A stretch of 64,000 nt of DNA, taken from NCBI GenBank assembly GCA_024220505.1, contig JAKZZE010000006.1:868001-932000 (forward strand), read 5' to 3'. The position numbers and the translations under genes were made by a program. Origin of the DNA: Rhizopus arrhizus. Its lineage: Eukaryota; Mucoromycota; Mucoromycetes; Mucorales; Rhizopodaceae. The notes beneath the pieces were generated by a model. That model did not search any database, had not been told where the DNA came from, and was given only the letters and a program-made list of their open reading frames with translations. Positions 1 to 11,779 of this stretch are shown here, in pieces. The first letter of the stretch is position 1, and each line of letters starts with the position of its first letter.

Positions 1-258
1 GATCAAGCACCTTCCAAAATGATGAGATCGAAAAGTGTCCGAGAATTATCCGCTTCAGAACCAAGCGAAAATAATCATAAAAGACATGTATCCTTAAGAA
101 GAAAACCAACAAGTAAAAAACCACATGAACCTACAAATAACAGTACATTGCTTCAATTGGACGATACGCCTGAAAAATTTCACTCAAGAGAGCTACACGG
201 TCGTCATGTAAAGCCTTTATTAAATTTTGACTCGGATGAACGTACGACAAGAAAATAG
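1..258 (+). CDS. C-terminal part of an unrecognised protein (5' end outside window)
   Basis: The frame is open from the first base of the window and ends at a TAG at 256-258, giving about 85 residues. The peptide is hydrophilic, rich in Ser, Lys, Arg and His, and looks disordered. I see no domain, membrane segment or known motif. It is probably the last exon of a gene starting to the left. It is convergent with the NF-YA gene, whose stop lies about 60 bp away. The frame could be fortuitous, but its length in AT-rich DNA and its close fit to the neighbouring 3' end favour a real terminal exon. Confidence 0.5.
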   Translation, partial: DQAPSKMMRSKSVRELSASEPSENNHKRHVSLRRKPTSKKPHEPTNNSTLLQLDDTPEKFHSRELHGRHVKPLLNFDSDERTTRK

Positions 259-316
259 TAGTAATAAAATATTTATGCTTTATTTCATATGTGTTTTTAT
301 ATATAAAGATTTATTT

Positions 317-850
317 TCATTGATGAAAGTCGTTACTTAAAGGAGATGCTCTGTTCTTATCATCTTGTGTTGTCATGATGCCATTGTTACCGTTGCTATT
401 ACTGTTATCGTTGCTTAGATGATAATTGTTATTGTTTTCATTGCTATTAGTATTATTTGTAGGTAGTTTTCCAGCTTTCTGTAATTCGGCAATTTCTGCA
501 GCAGCTATTTATTTATTATCAGTATTATTTAATAAGAAAAAATAAAGGGGAATCTTACTCAAAAACCTTCCACCAGGGCCTCTTGGACGACGCATAGCAT
601 GCTTATGTCTACTTTCATGAAGATATGGTTTCCTAGTCCTTTCAAGTTTGTGCATTTCCTCCAGTTTTAAACGAGCAGCACGTCTTTTAAGAATACGGTG
701 ATATTGTTTAGCGTTCACATATAAAGGTTCCTCTTCTACAACAGGCTGAGGTTGCGGTGGTGGTGGTGGTGTTTGAGTTATGATGACTTCGCCATTCGTA
801 CCTCTATAAATAACACCACCTGCCGTCTGTGTTGGTTGACTATTCATCAT
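317..850 (-). CDS. HAP2: NF-YA / Hap2 (CBF-B) subunit of the CCAAT-binding complex
   Basis: Two exons, 850-559 and 504-317, split by a GT-AG intron (505-558), encode 159 residues. The protein carries the full NF-YA core. The subunit-association helix ([18 protein letters not shown]) starts near residue 40, and the DNA-binding segment ([16 protein letters not shown], then RGPGGRFL) follows around residues 75-97. Splicing restores the conserved tail GGRFLTAAEIAEL, which supports the intron. The N-terminus has a Pro/Gln stretch and the C-terminus is Asn-rich. In known systems NF-YA joins the NF-YB/NF-YC histone-fold dimer and contacts the CCAAT box in the nucleus. The protein is short for the family. 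The start chosen is the first ATG of a Met-Met pair after upstream stops. Confidence 0.93.
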
Positions 851-1287
851 ATTTATGCGCGGAACCTGTCAAAAAAGTTTGAGTCGATATGATAGGGCGA
901 TACTATCTCCCAATAAAAACCGTTTGTTTATGAAAGACAAAAAAGAAAAAATGGTCCCCAAAGGAGACCAAAGAAAAAAAAAAAAACTTTTCTGTTTGGT
1001 GGGAATTTTCCAAAAACTGATGACGTTTATTCTGAGTTACAATCATTCGGATTAACTTTTTTCATTTTATTGAATTAGGGGAGTAATCACACTTTTGTGA
1101 AAAAGAAAGACATATTGTGGATTGAAGCTCCAAGTATTTATTTTTAGATTTTATGTTTAAAAAAAGTCAAAATGATTTTAATGCATATAGTTTCGTACCT
1201 TAAATTGAGAAACAAAAAATAAGCGTTCCTGAATTACAGTAGTTGCAATGCTAAAGGGCAGACGGTTAATTTTTTCCCAAAGGGCGA
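851..1287. other. Non-coding stretch upstream of the NF-YA gene
   Basis: Presumed promoter and 5' UTR of the NF-YA gene. It contains A-rich runs (for example around 975-985). I see no conserved element or RNA gene. Confidence 0.4.
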
Positions 1288-2310
1288 TTTTTTTTTTCTT
1301 TTTCTTTTCTTCAATAAAGTTAACATGAGTGCTTATTTCTTTTACAAGGACGGTCAAGGAAGAATATTTGATGAAAATGGGAAAGATGTTATGAAGTAGA
1401 AAAAGGGCGTGAATCCATTTCATTTGGAGACATTAACATTAGACGTTATTATGATGCTTAGGAATCAGAACAAATGTCTATGCGTGCGGATCTAGATACG
1501 AAACTTCATTGATACAACAAAGTTCACAGAGATTGCATCCAAGGCTGTATGCGATACAGATCTAGTAGACGGTGTAGCAATAATAGCTGGTGTGCCCTTC
1601 TCTGACCAGCCTCTTGGAGGCCTCATAATTGATATCGAATCCCGATTTATTTATGAATCCATAATTATCCAGAAAGTTCTTATCCGTAACGTCCCATTCT
1701 TTAGCTCACTTTTCACGATTGGCAAGTCTTATTTCATCATTTCTCAGCTAAGGATGACATATCTTTTTAAACGAAAAATTGCTGCATCGATGATTCGTGT
1801 TTGAGGGGGATCATCGTAGAAATTTATAAGATGAATCTTGTGATTCTCTTCAAATTGACTCTTAACTCTATTGAATTTATTCGTTTGTTTTGGAAGAATG
1901 CTCCGGTCTTTATCTTCTTTCAGCCTCTTCGTCCACTTTTGTGTTGTACGTTCAGCAATTCCACCACCTAATATACCAGATTTAGCAGCGTTCAAAAGTT
2001 TACTCTGTTGAGTAGACAGAAAATGGTCTTTATTCGCTACTGCAGATACTGTATTGCCGCATATGCATATTTATCGTTTTTGAGAGTGCAGTAACATCGT
2101 CATTTTTGTATCTGAATCGGCACGCATAGACATTTGTTCTGATTCCTAAGCATCATAATAACGTCTAATGTTAATGTCTCCAAATGAAATGGATTCACGC
2201 CCTTTTTCTACTTCATAACATCTTTCCCATTTTCATCAAATATTCTTCCTTGACCGTCCTTGTAAAAGAAATAAGCACTCATGTTAACTTTATTGAAGAA
2301 AAGAAAAAGG
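1288..2310. mobile_element. Relic of a Tc1-like transposon with a long inverted duplication
   Basis: A stretch of about 200 bp at roughly 1288-1487 is repeated in inverted orientation at about 2120-2310 with few differences. Both arms contain the same transposase start (MSAYFFYKDGQGRIFDENG), one reading right from 1324 and one reading left. Both start with a pyrimidine or A-rich tract just outside the ATG. The space between the arms (1490-2120) carries the helix-turn-helix part of one transposase copy on the minus strand. A second member of the family lies at 39.5-43.0 kb and starts with a clearly related N-terminus. No intact coding frame survives. Confidence 0.7.
1744..2282 (-). pseudogene. 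Tc1/mariner-type transposase, N-terminal fragment, decayed
   Basis: From an ATG near 2282 the minus strand encodes a start matching the transposase N-terminus. It continues after stops and frame changes into a helix-turn-helix segment (AKSGILGGGIAERTTQKWTK, about 1995-1930) followed by KQTNKFNRVKSQFEENHKIH. This is the layout of the N-terminal DNA-binding region of fungal Tc1-like transposases. The catalytic DDE part is missing. Stops and frameshifts make it non-functional. Confidence 0.65.
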
Positions 2311-2372
2311 AAAAAAAAAAAAACGTCCACAAGTAACCCCCCCTTTTGGCGTTGCAAACATTATATTTTATT

Positions 2373-4423
2373 TTACCAACTTTTTAAGTTTTGCTGTACT
2401 TTTTCTAAAAATGAGTCTGTAAAATCGCTTGATTCTTTAAGCTTCTTTTGAACCCAAGGCATACGAGAACCAAGACTTCTGATCATCTTTTCTAATTTAC
2501 TTTCTGATATATCCTGTCGCCATTGTTCATTTAGCATAGATTTTTCAGGTGAATCTTTGTATATTTCTAATAATTTAAACTAACAGAAGACATGAATTAA
2601 AACGATTATAATTCTCTTTCTTCATGATTTTCATACCAATCTATCAGATTCTTCATTAGATATATGTTCATCTTCTTGTAAATCATATATTAATCGCTTT
2701 GGTATGGGTCGCTCGCTATTTGAATTATCAACATGAAACCAGTTAATCACACTAGCCGATCCTGGTAAATTAGGATCATAAGGCCCCACAATAGCACCAA
2801 CAAAGGGTTCAGTGGAATTTTCTTCATCACGACATAACATCTGGTAATTGCGTTGGTTTTCGATATCCACTAAACTCGGATCAGGAATAAAGGTAGGATG
2901 TGAATGATACCATCCAACCACTTTTAAGTTACGTTCTTCAATCATCTGTCGTGTTTCGATGGCGCTTGTTGGGTCCATTTCAACATTGACATCGTTTCGA
3001 CCTGTTTCAATGGATCTACATGGATAGGCCTCACGTACAATGATACCTGAGCAAAGAAATTAGCCCTGCTTTGTTTGGTATATAACTTACGCATTGTCTC
3101 TTTATCCCAATCACCTGCCAAGAAACCAATAATTTCTGTTGTCATAAGGTGAGCATGGAAATCCATGGATAATAATACATTGGATTGAATTATCATTTGA
3201 AAAGGTTGAGAACCAGCCGTATTTGATCCAGGCTTTCCAATAAATGGTTCACATTTGATCATTGTTAATGGATCACTACATTCATTTTTTTTTTACATTA
3301 ATCATTTTCCTTTCTCATCAAAAGCACATTCTCCCGCTTTGTCTTACTCGTCTTTTGTGATTTGTCCATAGTTAATAGATTCACGTTGCTTTCTTAATCG
3401 AGATGATGAATAACTTGTTCTCCCAGTGGAATCATAAGGTGCAAGTTCAGATGTGCCATTTGTTCTAATTCACTTCTATTAAATGCGCATATTGTGTAAA
3501 ATATACTATTATTCTTACAAAGAGTTTGAAGATGAAGGCGTGTTTGATTTAATCTTCTTTTCTATTTTTTTCTGCTTTTTTTCATTAATTATCAATTCCT
3601 TTGTTTGCTTCTCTACACCCACAACACCATCCTCCTCTGGTTTTTTTTCTTGGTCTATTTTAATCATTGATTTTAAATAAGGCTTTGCAGCAGCAGAGTT
3701 TGGATCCAGTGGTTTTCCTGATAATGTATAACCATCTCCTGTTTCTCTCACTTTATCTGGTAAAGGTATACTGTCTCTAAACATTTTAATAAAATGCTTT
3801 TGAGCATGGCTTCGGATCGAATTAGAATCCCTAGTGGCAACATGAGCTTGAAGCTATAGTAAAAGTTAATAATATAGAATAAAGTGCGTATGATATATAA
3901 AACCTTTGTCCAGTCCCTTCCAAATAACTCTAATCCTTCTAAAAAGTTTTTTTCTTCTAATTCAGTATACACACCTGTATTGTATCCTTCAGGTACAGGC
4001 TTTCTTGGCTTTTTACTCACAGATTGCTTTTCCTTTTCTTCTTCTTGCTGCTGTTGCTGCTCTTTCGCAACTTTCTCGTCTGTATCATTACTTGATTCTT
4101 CCTTTGCCTCTTCAGTGACAAGTGCTTTTCGTTTTCGTCCTCTTCTACCTATAAAGTTGTTACTAAATTAATTTCTACGTTATTATTCATTTACTTTGGC
4201 TTGGTTCTTTCTTATTATTATTTGTACGTCCCTTTTTTTTAGGATCAAAGTCGTCCTCTGAGTTATCTTCATAACTATCATCCATGTTTTCATAGTGGTT
4301 GCCATTGCTATATTCAGCATAGTAGTCTACGTTGCTCTGAGATATAGCGTCCTCAGCTAATAACTGGGCAATTAAAGCAGAGCTCATTTCCTCTTCTTTA
4401 GCTTTTGAAATAGGCTCTGGCAT
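2373..4423 (-). CDS. MYSM1: MYSM1-like histone H2A deubiquitinase (SANT plus JAMM/MPN+ metalloprotease)
   Basis: Seven exons (4423-4195, 4148-3904, 3853-3519, 3464-3348, 3275-3091, 3046-2637, 2579-2373) join in frame to 575 residues. Order: acidic N-terminus; basic and poly-Gln stretch; SANT/Myb domain at about 130-190 (FLEGLELFGRDWTKL, then SIRSHAQKHFIK across a splice); linker with TGRTSYSSSRLRKQRESINY; MPN domain from about 310 to 480. The JAMM zinc site is visible: Glu in TTEIIGFLAG and the motif HSHPTFIPDPSLVD near residue 417. In animals MYSM1 removes ubiquitin from histone H2A in the nucleus. The SWIRM domain that animal MYSM1 has between SANT and MPN is not recognisable here. Every junction has GT-AG ends and keeps phase. 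It could be a related SANT-MPN protein rather than a strict orthologue. Confidence 0.9.
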
Positions 4424-5862
4424 TTTTCTATTTTTAGAGTTACTATTTCCATTTTTTATTTTTTTTGTTTGACGTTTTCTTGGTTACTCAATTTTTTGTT
4501 TGGTGGTTTAACAAAAAAAAAAAAAAAAGGGAAGAAAACGCGTCCGTTAAGAATTAAAAATTGTTAACTAAGTCTCAAAATATTTATCCGGTCACTAAAT
4601 GAGGGCATTAATTGATTTTGCCAATTGAACATCTTTCTTAGCAGGCTAATTCCCGATTTATTACTAATTTATGGTAACGAATTAGATAATGAATAGGTTT
4701 CTTTGTTCATTTATCGAAACGAAGTTATGCTTTGTCTTGGTTTATCATCACTTAGTACCTTGTTTCTTTTCGGATTTTAAATACAATAAGCCTTAACTCG
4801 TACTTGTATAAACTAGACACTTGTTATTTCCACCCATGCTGTCTCTTTTTATTTTTGATTTTAAGCCATAAATACGATTTGGTTTGTGTTGTAATCTGTA
4901 TATAAATTTTAGTAAGTCTACTAACAGAACTTGGTTAAAAAAGCACACTTCTTTTAAAAAGAAACATAAGATCAATTCATGAGTTAAAAAAGAAAAAGGT
5001 AGAAAAAAAGCATACTTCATATATTATTGACGACAATTATTCATATCATTGAATGAAAAGCGTATACTATCTAATAAAGACAAATTATAAGGTCCCGTAC
5101 ATAAAACAGACATATTATCTACTTTGATTAACCAAAACCCCAATCCTCGTAAGGAAGGTTGTTAGAGTATTCTCAGGCTATCGAAACCTAATCGTTGGTA
5201 TAGGCAATGCAAGGAGCTTATTGGTCGCTCTAACGCAGTTAAATTTCTGATTGAAGCCCATCGTGTATAGATACTTTTTAAAAAATTCGATATTGTAATG
5301 CACTTGGCAATAAGAAGCCTAAACTATCCCTACAAAGCTGATCATGCTCTCTTTTCAATCTCTGTAATCATCCTATTAACGGCTTTCAATTATAAAGCCA
5401 TATTCTGACAGTGCTGTAACAACACAATTTCTATTTTTGTAATAAATGCCATTATAGTTCTGTGTGATTGCTTTTGTGGCCATTGCAGCTTGAGCAAAGA
5501 GAAGAATTTACAGATTGAATGAAATATTTTTCTTCTGCAGCTTTATTAAGCAGCAATTCATCTATATAAACTACATAATCAAGCTTTCCATACTTTATGT
5601 ATACATTTCTTTTACACAGTCATATCATTTCGATAGATATAATTACTTCAATAAAATAAGGCTAGATCATTATTTATGTATCAACTTTGGCTTATCTTTA
5701 TCAGTTATCAGCGTCTATTCTATTTATATCTTTAAGAGAGGAATAAAATACTCTTACATTACATTTTATCCCAAGCAAACTTCTCGCACCCTCTTTTTTC
5801 CTTTATAAATTTTTTCTTTTTCTGATAGCGCCCCGCTTTCACTTGTCTTCTATCTTACTGTA
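4424..5862. other. Intergenic region between two divergent chromatin genes
   Basis: About 1.4 kb of AT-rich DNA between the starts of the MYSM1-like and Snt2-like genes, presumably holding both promoters. Around 5130-5500 there are short open stretches on both strands that could be a decayed mobile element, but I cannot assign a family. No tRNA or conserved element seen. Confidence 0.4.
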
Positions 5863-8800
5863 ATGTCAGACGTTAAATCAGCTCCTCATATTGAAAGCAC
5901 TACTTTAGCTGATGGTGTCACTATACGGATTAATGGTAAATATTTACAAAAAAGGTGCCGGACACAATGATTTATCTTGTCATTTAGATCACGTCTATAT
6001 TGCACCTGAACATCTGGGTGAACCTTATTATGTGGGCAGGATTATGGAATTCTGTACTTCTCATAAGAGCAAAGGTCTGCAAGTTCGTCTGGCTTGGTTT
6101 AATCGCCCAAAGGATGTGATCAACAGAAATTTAGCTGATCGCTGCTTACTCGTAGCCACCATGCATTCTGACATTAATCTAGTCTCATCCATTCGTGGCA
6201 AATGCGTTGTCACTCATAAGCACTATATCACAAAGGACCAACTAGAAGACTATAGAAAGAAAGAGGATCATTTTTATTATAATCAACTTTATGATAGATA
6301 CATACAGCGTGTTTATGATGTGGTTCCATGTGAAATAGTACAAAATGTACCTACTGATATACTGGAGGCACTTAAAGAAAGATATCAATTCATTATTGTA
6401 GAGCAAGGAAAAGCATCTGATTTAACTGTGGCTAGAAGGATTTGCTGCATATGTCAAGAGTGGTGTTCAAGGTATACAAGTGTATTTATCTTTTTTTGAT
6501 ATGCTTACATACTTTTTATATAGCACTGCTTCTGTAAAATGTGCAGCCTGCCATAAAAGTTATCACATGGCTTGCTTAAAACCCCCTTTAGCTCGTAAAC
6601 CACCTAAGGGTTTTGCATGGCAATGTGCGCTTTGTACACGCCAAGAGGTCCTTGCCTCAAGTCCTAGTGACTCAGATGTGTCCAATCAAAACGACACGAA
6701 TAAAAATACTCCAAAGAAACGCCAAATACGCGCCACTCGCTCCCAGCTACCCAAATCACGAGCTCAGCCGCAGCAACAAACCGTTACTTCCACAAGCCTA
6801 ACTTCTGCCATCAAGCCAAAAGCAAGTCATTCTAAAAAAATGAGCAGTAAGTTAAAGAATAATATTTTCTTCAAAGCATGAACCACTCTTTAGGCCAGAA
6901 AATAAGAATGACCAACATGTGGCCATTTAGATATTTTGGTGTAAATACAAATATGGGTGACATTTTAGGTATGAAAAGATATTGAAACAAAAACAAAACA
7001 TTGACTGAGAAAAAAAAAATAGATGTTGATGATAGAATATATCCAAGAGCAAAAAGCAGAATAGGGCCCAAGTATCAAGCCAATGTTGCAGATTGGCCCA
7101 CAATAACAAATAGCACTCTATCTCCTGTTAGCGAAACCAATTCGCTTTCAAGCAATAAAAATAATGAATCTAAGAAAAATGAAAAAAAAGGAAAACCTCA
7201 AAGATCCAGCAGTAAAAGATCAAGTAAGAGAAAGAATGAAGGCTTTTAATAAGCAACTAACTTGATGTTCTTTCTCACAAGTTGAAGTAAACTCTTCCAC
7301 CACAAGCTTTGTAGATGAATATAGATCTCCAGAGCAGTTTATGATGACTTCCGTTAGAGGAACTGAGGATACAGTGACATGCATATATAGACCTGATATA
7401 CTCAGTGATGAGCAACGTAAAAAAAAAAATTGAAAGAATGATGACATTTTGCTTATTTTTGTAACAGTGGATGATTATATGAATCAAGTGAAGAAATTGA
7501 ACAACATATCACTCGCATCCCATTCATCAGATTTAATGGATAGAGCATTACAAGAATTAGAGCAAAGCCAATATCATACAGACATTGCTTTTGAGAAGAT
7601 GGCCCGGTTAGATCAAGATGATTTTAATTACATTACTGATTGGTCCAAACAAGAGATTTATGCTTTTGAACAGAGTATTCGCGAACATGGACATGACTTG
7701 AATTATGCCAAGAAGAGCGTAGGAAGCAAATCAATGGCAGATATTGTTCGATATTTTTATCAATGGAAAAAATCAGATAGATATGAGCCTGTTTATTCAG
7801 AATGGACAAAATATTTAAACCAATGTATTTTTTAAAAAAAAAGAAAAAAAAAAAGCTAATACATTTCATTAGGAAAAAATTTAAGAGTTCAACGCAAAAA
7901 AAGACATCAAACAAGGCTATCAAAAGCAATGTAGAGAACAACCAAGAGTCTGATCCAACTATTGTACCAAGGGTTACATACACCCACAATTCGTATCAGT
8001 GCATGAACTGTTTAACTAAGAAATCAGTCATCTGGAGAAGATCGCCCTCAGATACGGATAGAAAGAGAAAAGTATTCAAGGAAGTGCTATGTAATGATTG
8101 CGGTATCTATTGGCTAAAGTACGCAAAAGCAAAACCTATACCTGAGCCAATTAAAAGAGCAAATAGCCAGGGTAATGCGAGCATTATCTATCATACTCAG
8201 CATGGTCGCGTCACTACCATCTGTAACACTGCCAATATTACTACCGATTCAGACACATTGGATCCTTTGCAAAAGCGTAAAAGGAATGATGGTATACCAT
8301 CAAAGATTTCTGTTAAGAAATTAAAAGAAGAGGTAAGCTAGCACTATTAACACATTTACACCTCATTAGAAAACTGCCTTTGTTTATTAGAAATCTAAAG
8401 TGCAATTGAAATTTGAACCTGAAGAGTGCAAAGTTTGCTTGCAAATTGGTCCTGAAGATAGACTATATACATGCTATGATTGTGGCATGTCTGTTCACAA
8501 TGGTAATATTTTTTCTGTCATGAAATATTCTTTATTGTGCAATATCTAACTAGAAAGTTATAGACTGCTATGGTATTGAAAGCACAAACAAAGAAGGTTG
8601 GATCTGCGATCCGTGCAGTAATAAGATCAATCCGATGGCTTCGTATGTTTATGAATGTGTTTTATGCTTTAAATCATCGGAGGAATCTAGGCAACCTTTG
8701 AAGATGACTTCAGGTCATCAATGGGCACATGTTCAGTGTGCAGCATTCATACCTGAGATCAAATTCGTTCATCCAAAGACCTTATCTACTATTGAATACA

Positions 8801-9550
8801 TTGGTTGTGTGAACAGTGAACGGTTAGATGCAATCTGCCAGATCTGCAAAAACACAAATGGTGCTTGTGTTGCTTGTACTGAATGTAAAAGGCCTGTTCA
8901 TGTTCAATGCGCTATTGATCAAAAGTTCAAACTTGCTTTTGAGATACAATCGCCTACTGTATCTGAAGGAGGAAAAGCAAAAGTTTCCGTTATTTCTCCT
9001 GGCTTATTTTATCCTTCTTCACCATCTGGTTTAATGATTCCTCAAGTTTGGTGCCCAACGCATAACGTTGTGAACCTTAAACTCATCGAATTAAATATGC
9101 GTACTTTAGCAACACAAGAAGTAAGATTATCTTTTTTAACTGTATATACACTTACACGCTCATCTCTTTTTTAATTTATAGTCTTGTATTATGACTTATG
9201 CTAAAAGCCACAAGACTATTACAAAAGGCACGACACCAGCCATGAGACGCTTTCGTCAAGTCACATATTATACCTATCATTCATCTAATCAAAAGCATCG
9301 TCATCGACATCCCAAAATACCTAATGCTTGGGAAGCAGCCTTGGAAGCTTTAAACATGGCTGAAGTTCCAACATTGGATCAGTATACAAGTATAGCATTA
9401 CCATCAAAAAAAGCAATTCTTTTAACAAACCTTCCTAAACAAGTTTGCGCAACAAAAGGTTGTTCAGTGCAACATACACCTATTTGGTGGAGTGTTGAAG
9501 GAAACCCAGATAAGAAGATTTGTCAAAAATGTCATAATTTAAAATCATAA
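5863..9550 (+). CDS. SNT2: Snt2-type chromatin regulator (BAH, PHD, ELM2-like, SANT, GATA-like finger, extended PHD)
   Basis: Ten exons are inferred: 5863-5935, 5988-6471, 6524-6846, 7023-7223, 7282-7416, 7468-7824, about 7873-8332, 8391-8502, 8564-9120 and 9182-9550; about 1,020 residues. Domains in order: BAH (DHVYIAPEHLGEPYYVGRI onward); PHD split by an intron (CCICQEW, then VKCAACHKSYHMACLKPP); an ELM2-like stretch (VTCIYRPDILSDEQLDDYM); SANT (ITDWSKQEIYAFEQSIREHG); a GATA-like finger (YQCMNC to LCNDCGIYW); PHD and extended PHD (ECKVCLQIGPEDRLYTC to QVWCPTHN); and a second small C4 finger (VCATKGC, ICQKCHN). Yeast Snt2 reads histone marks in histone-modifying complexes. The intron 6847-7022 is unusually long and may hide a small exon. 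The exon 6/7 junction near 7824-7873 does not keep phase with the obvious sites, so it is unresolved. Confidence 0.88.
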
Positions 9551-9612
9551 AATGCATTATTTATTTATTTTACCTTCTTTAATCTTTCAAGTTGAAATAA
9601 AAAAGGTATTAT

Positions 9613-9934
9613 TTATTCTGATTTTTTTTCATTAATCTTATCTTTGAGCTCATTAACAGATTTGATGCTCTTTTCCAATCTTGTTACATAATTACCGTAG
9701 ACCAATCCTGAAGATACCAAGATTGCACTCCATGCCTGCGCCACCTGAGGCTCAAAAACAGGAATCCCAACCCAATTACAAAATTCAGGGCTTGTTACTA
9801 CAACATAGAATAAACTACCGGCAAAGGAAACTTTCATATCGATGGTTGCAGTGTGAAGTAATCGAGGTGTAGAGAAGCTCCAGTTAGATTCAGTTAAACG
9901 AAACGCGTCTGGTCATCATGAGATTATTATACGC

Positions 9935-9979
<45 letters not shown>

Positions 9980-10569
9980 TTAATAGTTACCAATCCACAA
10001 CCCACCACCACAACCAGCCAAAGTTCCACATAAAATCTTCGCGATATATTTATCCGGTCCTAAATCAGGATTAAAAGTGGTTCCGTCAATACCATTCTGA
10101 CACATGGCTAAGGTACGCAAGATACTATCAGACAAAGTAAACATATGTTCCACAAATGGAATGTTGAATAAAAAATCCATCATTTGATAAGCATATGAGT
10201 TTGAGAACATTGCAAAATAGGCTGTACTAAAATACAATAAGTGATAAGCACATACAAAAACTATTCTTGCGTAATATCTTACCAGTGAATAGCCCAAAAC
10301 TCATTACTTTTTAAGATACCAATAGGCTCTCCTCTTATGAAAGATACTGTGCACCCACCACCAGTTGCCATAACTAGAGTTGCAAATAAACCTTGGTACC
10401 ATCCTATTTGGCTGTAGTTGACTCCCAAGGCAGAGCGGTATGAATAATTGATCAAGATGGCAAATAACACGTCCAAAACAGGTAGAGAATAGCTAACGAA
10501 AGGCACATCTATTTTAAGGTTGGCTAATCCAATTACAAGCTGGACTATCTGTTCGTTTAACGTGGACAT
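9613..10569 (-). CDS. TRIC-type intracellular cation channel homologue
   Basis: Three exons (10569-10283, 10226-9991, 9908-9613) join in frame to 272 residues. The protein is mostly hydrophobic with about seven likely membrane helices. It has two glycine-rich kinks typical of TRIC channels: ATGGGCTVSFIRGEP near residue 75 and KILCGTLAGCGGGLWID near residue 165, followed by AFRLTESNWSFSTPRLL. The C-terminus is a charged helix (LEKSIKSVNELKDKINEKK). TRIC proteins form trimeric monovalent-cation channels in ER/SR membranes of animals and have fungal homologues. The second intron (9909-9990) is dominated by a 41-base A run on the plus strand. The gene is divergent from the cyclodeaminase gene, with only 153 bp between the two starts. 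Confidence 0.75.
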
Positions 10570-10722
10570 GATAGTTGAGAAAAAACCAAAATAATTTTGT
10601 CTGCCTTTTCTTTTATAAATTTAAATCTCAGTACCTTCCCAACAATATACCACATCTAATGTATGACAAAAGAAAGCGCAAACTGAATCTTTTCTTCCTT
10701 TTTTGCATATCAGTTTTCTTAA

Positions 10723-11779
10723 ATGTCCAACGTCCTTATTCTATCACAAGAAAATATACAAAGTCTATTATTAAAAGATAACGTGAACGTTTTTAATCAA
10801 ATTATAAACTTGATGGAAGACACATTTCAAAAGTTTACTGCCAGTCAATCAAATGGCGAACAAGCTCTAAAGATAGAATCCCCTCATCGTATAGGTGTCA
10901 AAATGGATTCTCACCAAGCTCTATTTATGCCTTCAAGACTAGGCGAAACGACATCGATCAAAATTGTGAGTGTACCAACAAAGGACGGTAAAGGCGGTTT
11001 ACCTGCCACTATTTTAGTTCTCAATCAATATACTGGATCAGTTGAGGCTGTACTGAATGCTGCTGATTTGACGGCTGTGAGAACTGCGGCAGGTAATATA
11101 TATATATTTATGTGATGCTATAGAGATGTTACTCAAGATTTATATAGGTTCCGGTTTAGCGACACGTTATTATGCAGACCCAAATGCCAAAAACTTGGTT
11201 GTATTTGGAGCAGGTGCTCAAGGACGTTCACATGTTGATATGATGATTGCCGCTCGACCTACAATTAAGAGAGTTGCTATTTGGAATAGAGGTGATGAAC
11301 GCAGAAACAGGCTGATCAATGAATTGAGAGATAGCTATCCTGATCGAGAGATTGTCTCTGCAAATGAAGATTTAGAAAATGAGGTTCGACAGGCTGATAT
11401 CATATGTACATGTACCAATGCTACAAGTCCTGTTCTGTTTGGCAAATGGCTCAAGTTGGGTGTTCATTTAAATTGTGTAGGATCTTATACAAAAGATATG
11501 CATGAAGTAGATGATGAGACGATTAAAAAAGCAGAACTGATTGTCGTAGACTCTATTGATGCATGTTCACTAGAAGCAGGCGAGTTAATTAAATCCTCTC
11601 AACCACAAGATTGGCTAGAGATTGGACAAGTAGCAATCAATAAGATAAATGTTGAGCAAAGCAGAAATAAGATTACATTATTTAAGAGTGTGGGCATAAG
11701 TGTGCAAGATAGTGCCATCTCTGGATTAATAGTCAAACTGGCAAAGGAAAATAAAGAAGGCACCATAGTTCCCTTTTAA
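10723..11779 (+). CDS. Ornithine cyclodeaminase / mu-crystallin family protein
   Basis: Two exons (10723-11092 and 11148-11779) with a 55-nt GT-AG intron encode 333 residues, the usual family length. Visible family blocks: the N-terminal substrate region with ALFMPSRLG and SIKIVSVPTKD; ATILVLNQYTGSVEAVLNAA; RTAAGSGLATRYYADP across the splice; and the Rossmann NAD(P)-binding motif VVFGAGAQGRSHVDMM near residue 145. Members include bacterial ornithine cyclodeaminase (ornithine to proline and ammonia), alanine dehydrogenase and mammalian mu-crystallin/ketimine reductase. The sequence does not tell which reaction applies here. No targeting peptide is evident, so it is probably cytosolic. Confidence 0.88.

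Noticed and set aside
855..1055. Plus-strand frame next to the NF-YA start
   Set aside because: Lys-rich translation of A runs in the NF-YA upstream region; no motif.
5130..5500. Possible decayed transposase or Fanzor-like remnant
   Set aside because: Only short open pieces with stops on both strands; no diagnostic motif, so no family can be supported.
5515..5808. 97-codon frame upstream of the Snt2 gene
   Set aside because: Phe/Ile/Tyr-rich translation of AT-rich DNA; lies in the presumed promoter and 5' UTR.
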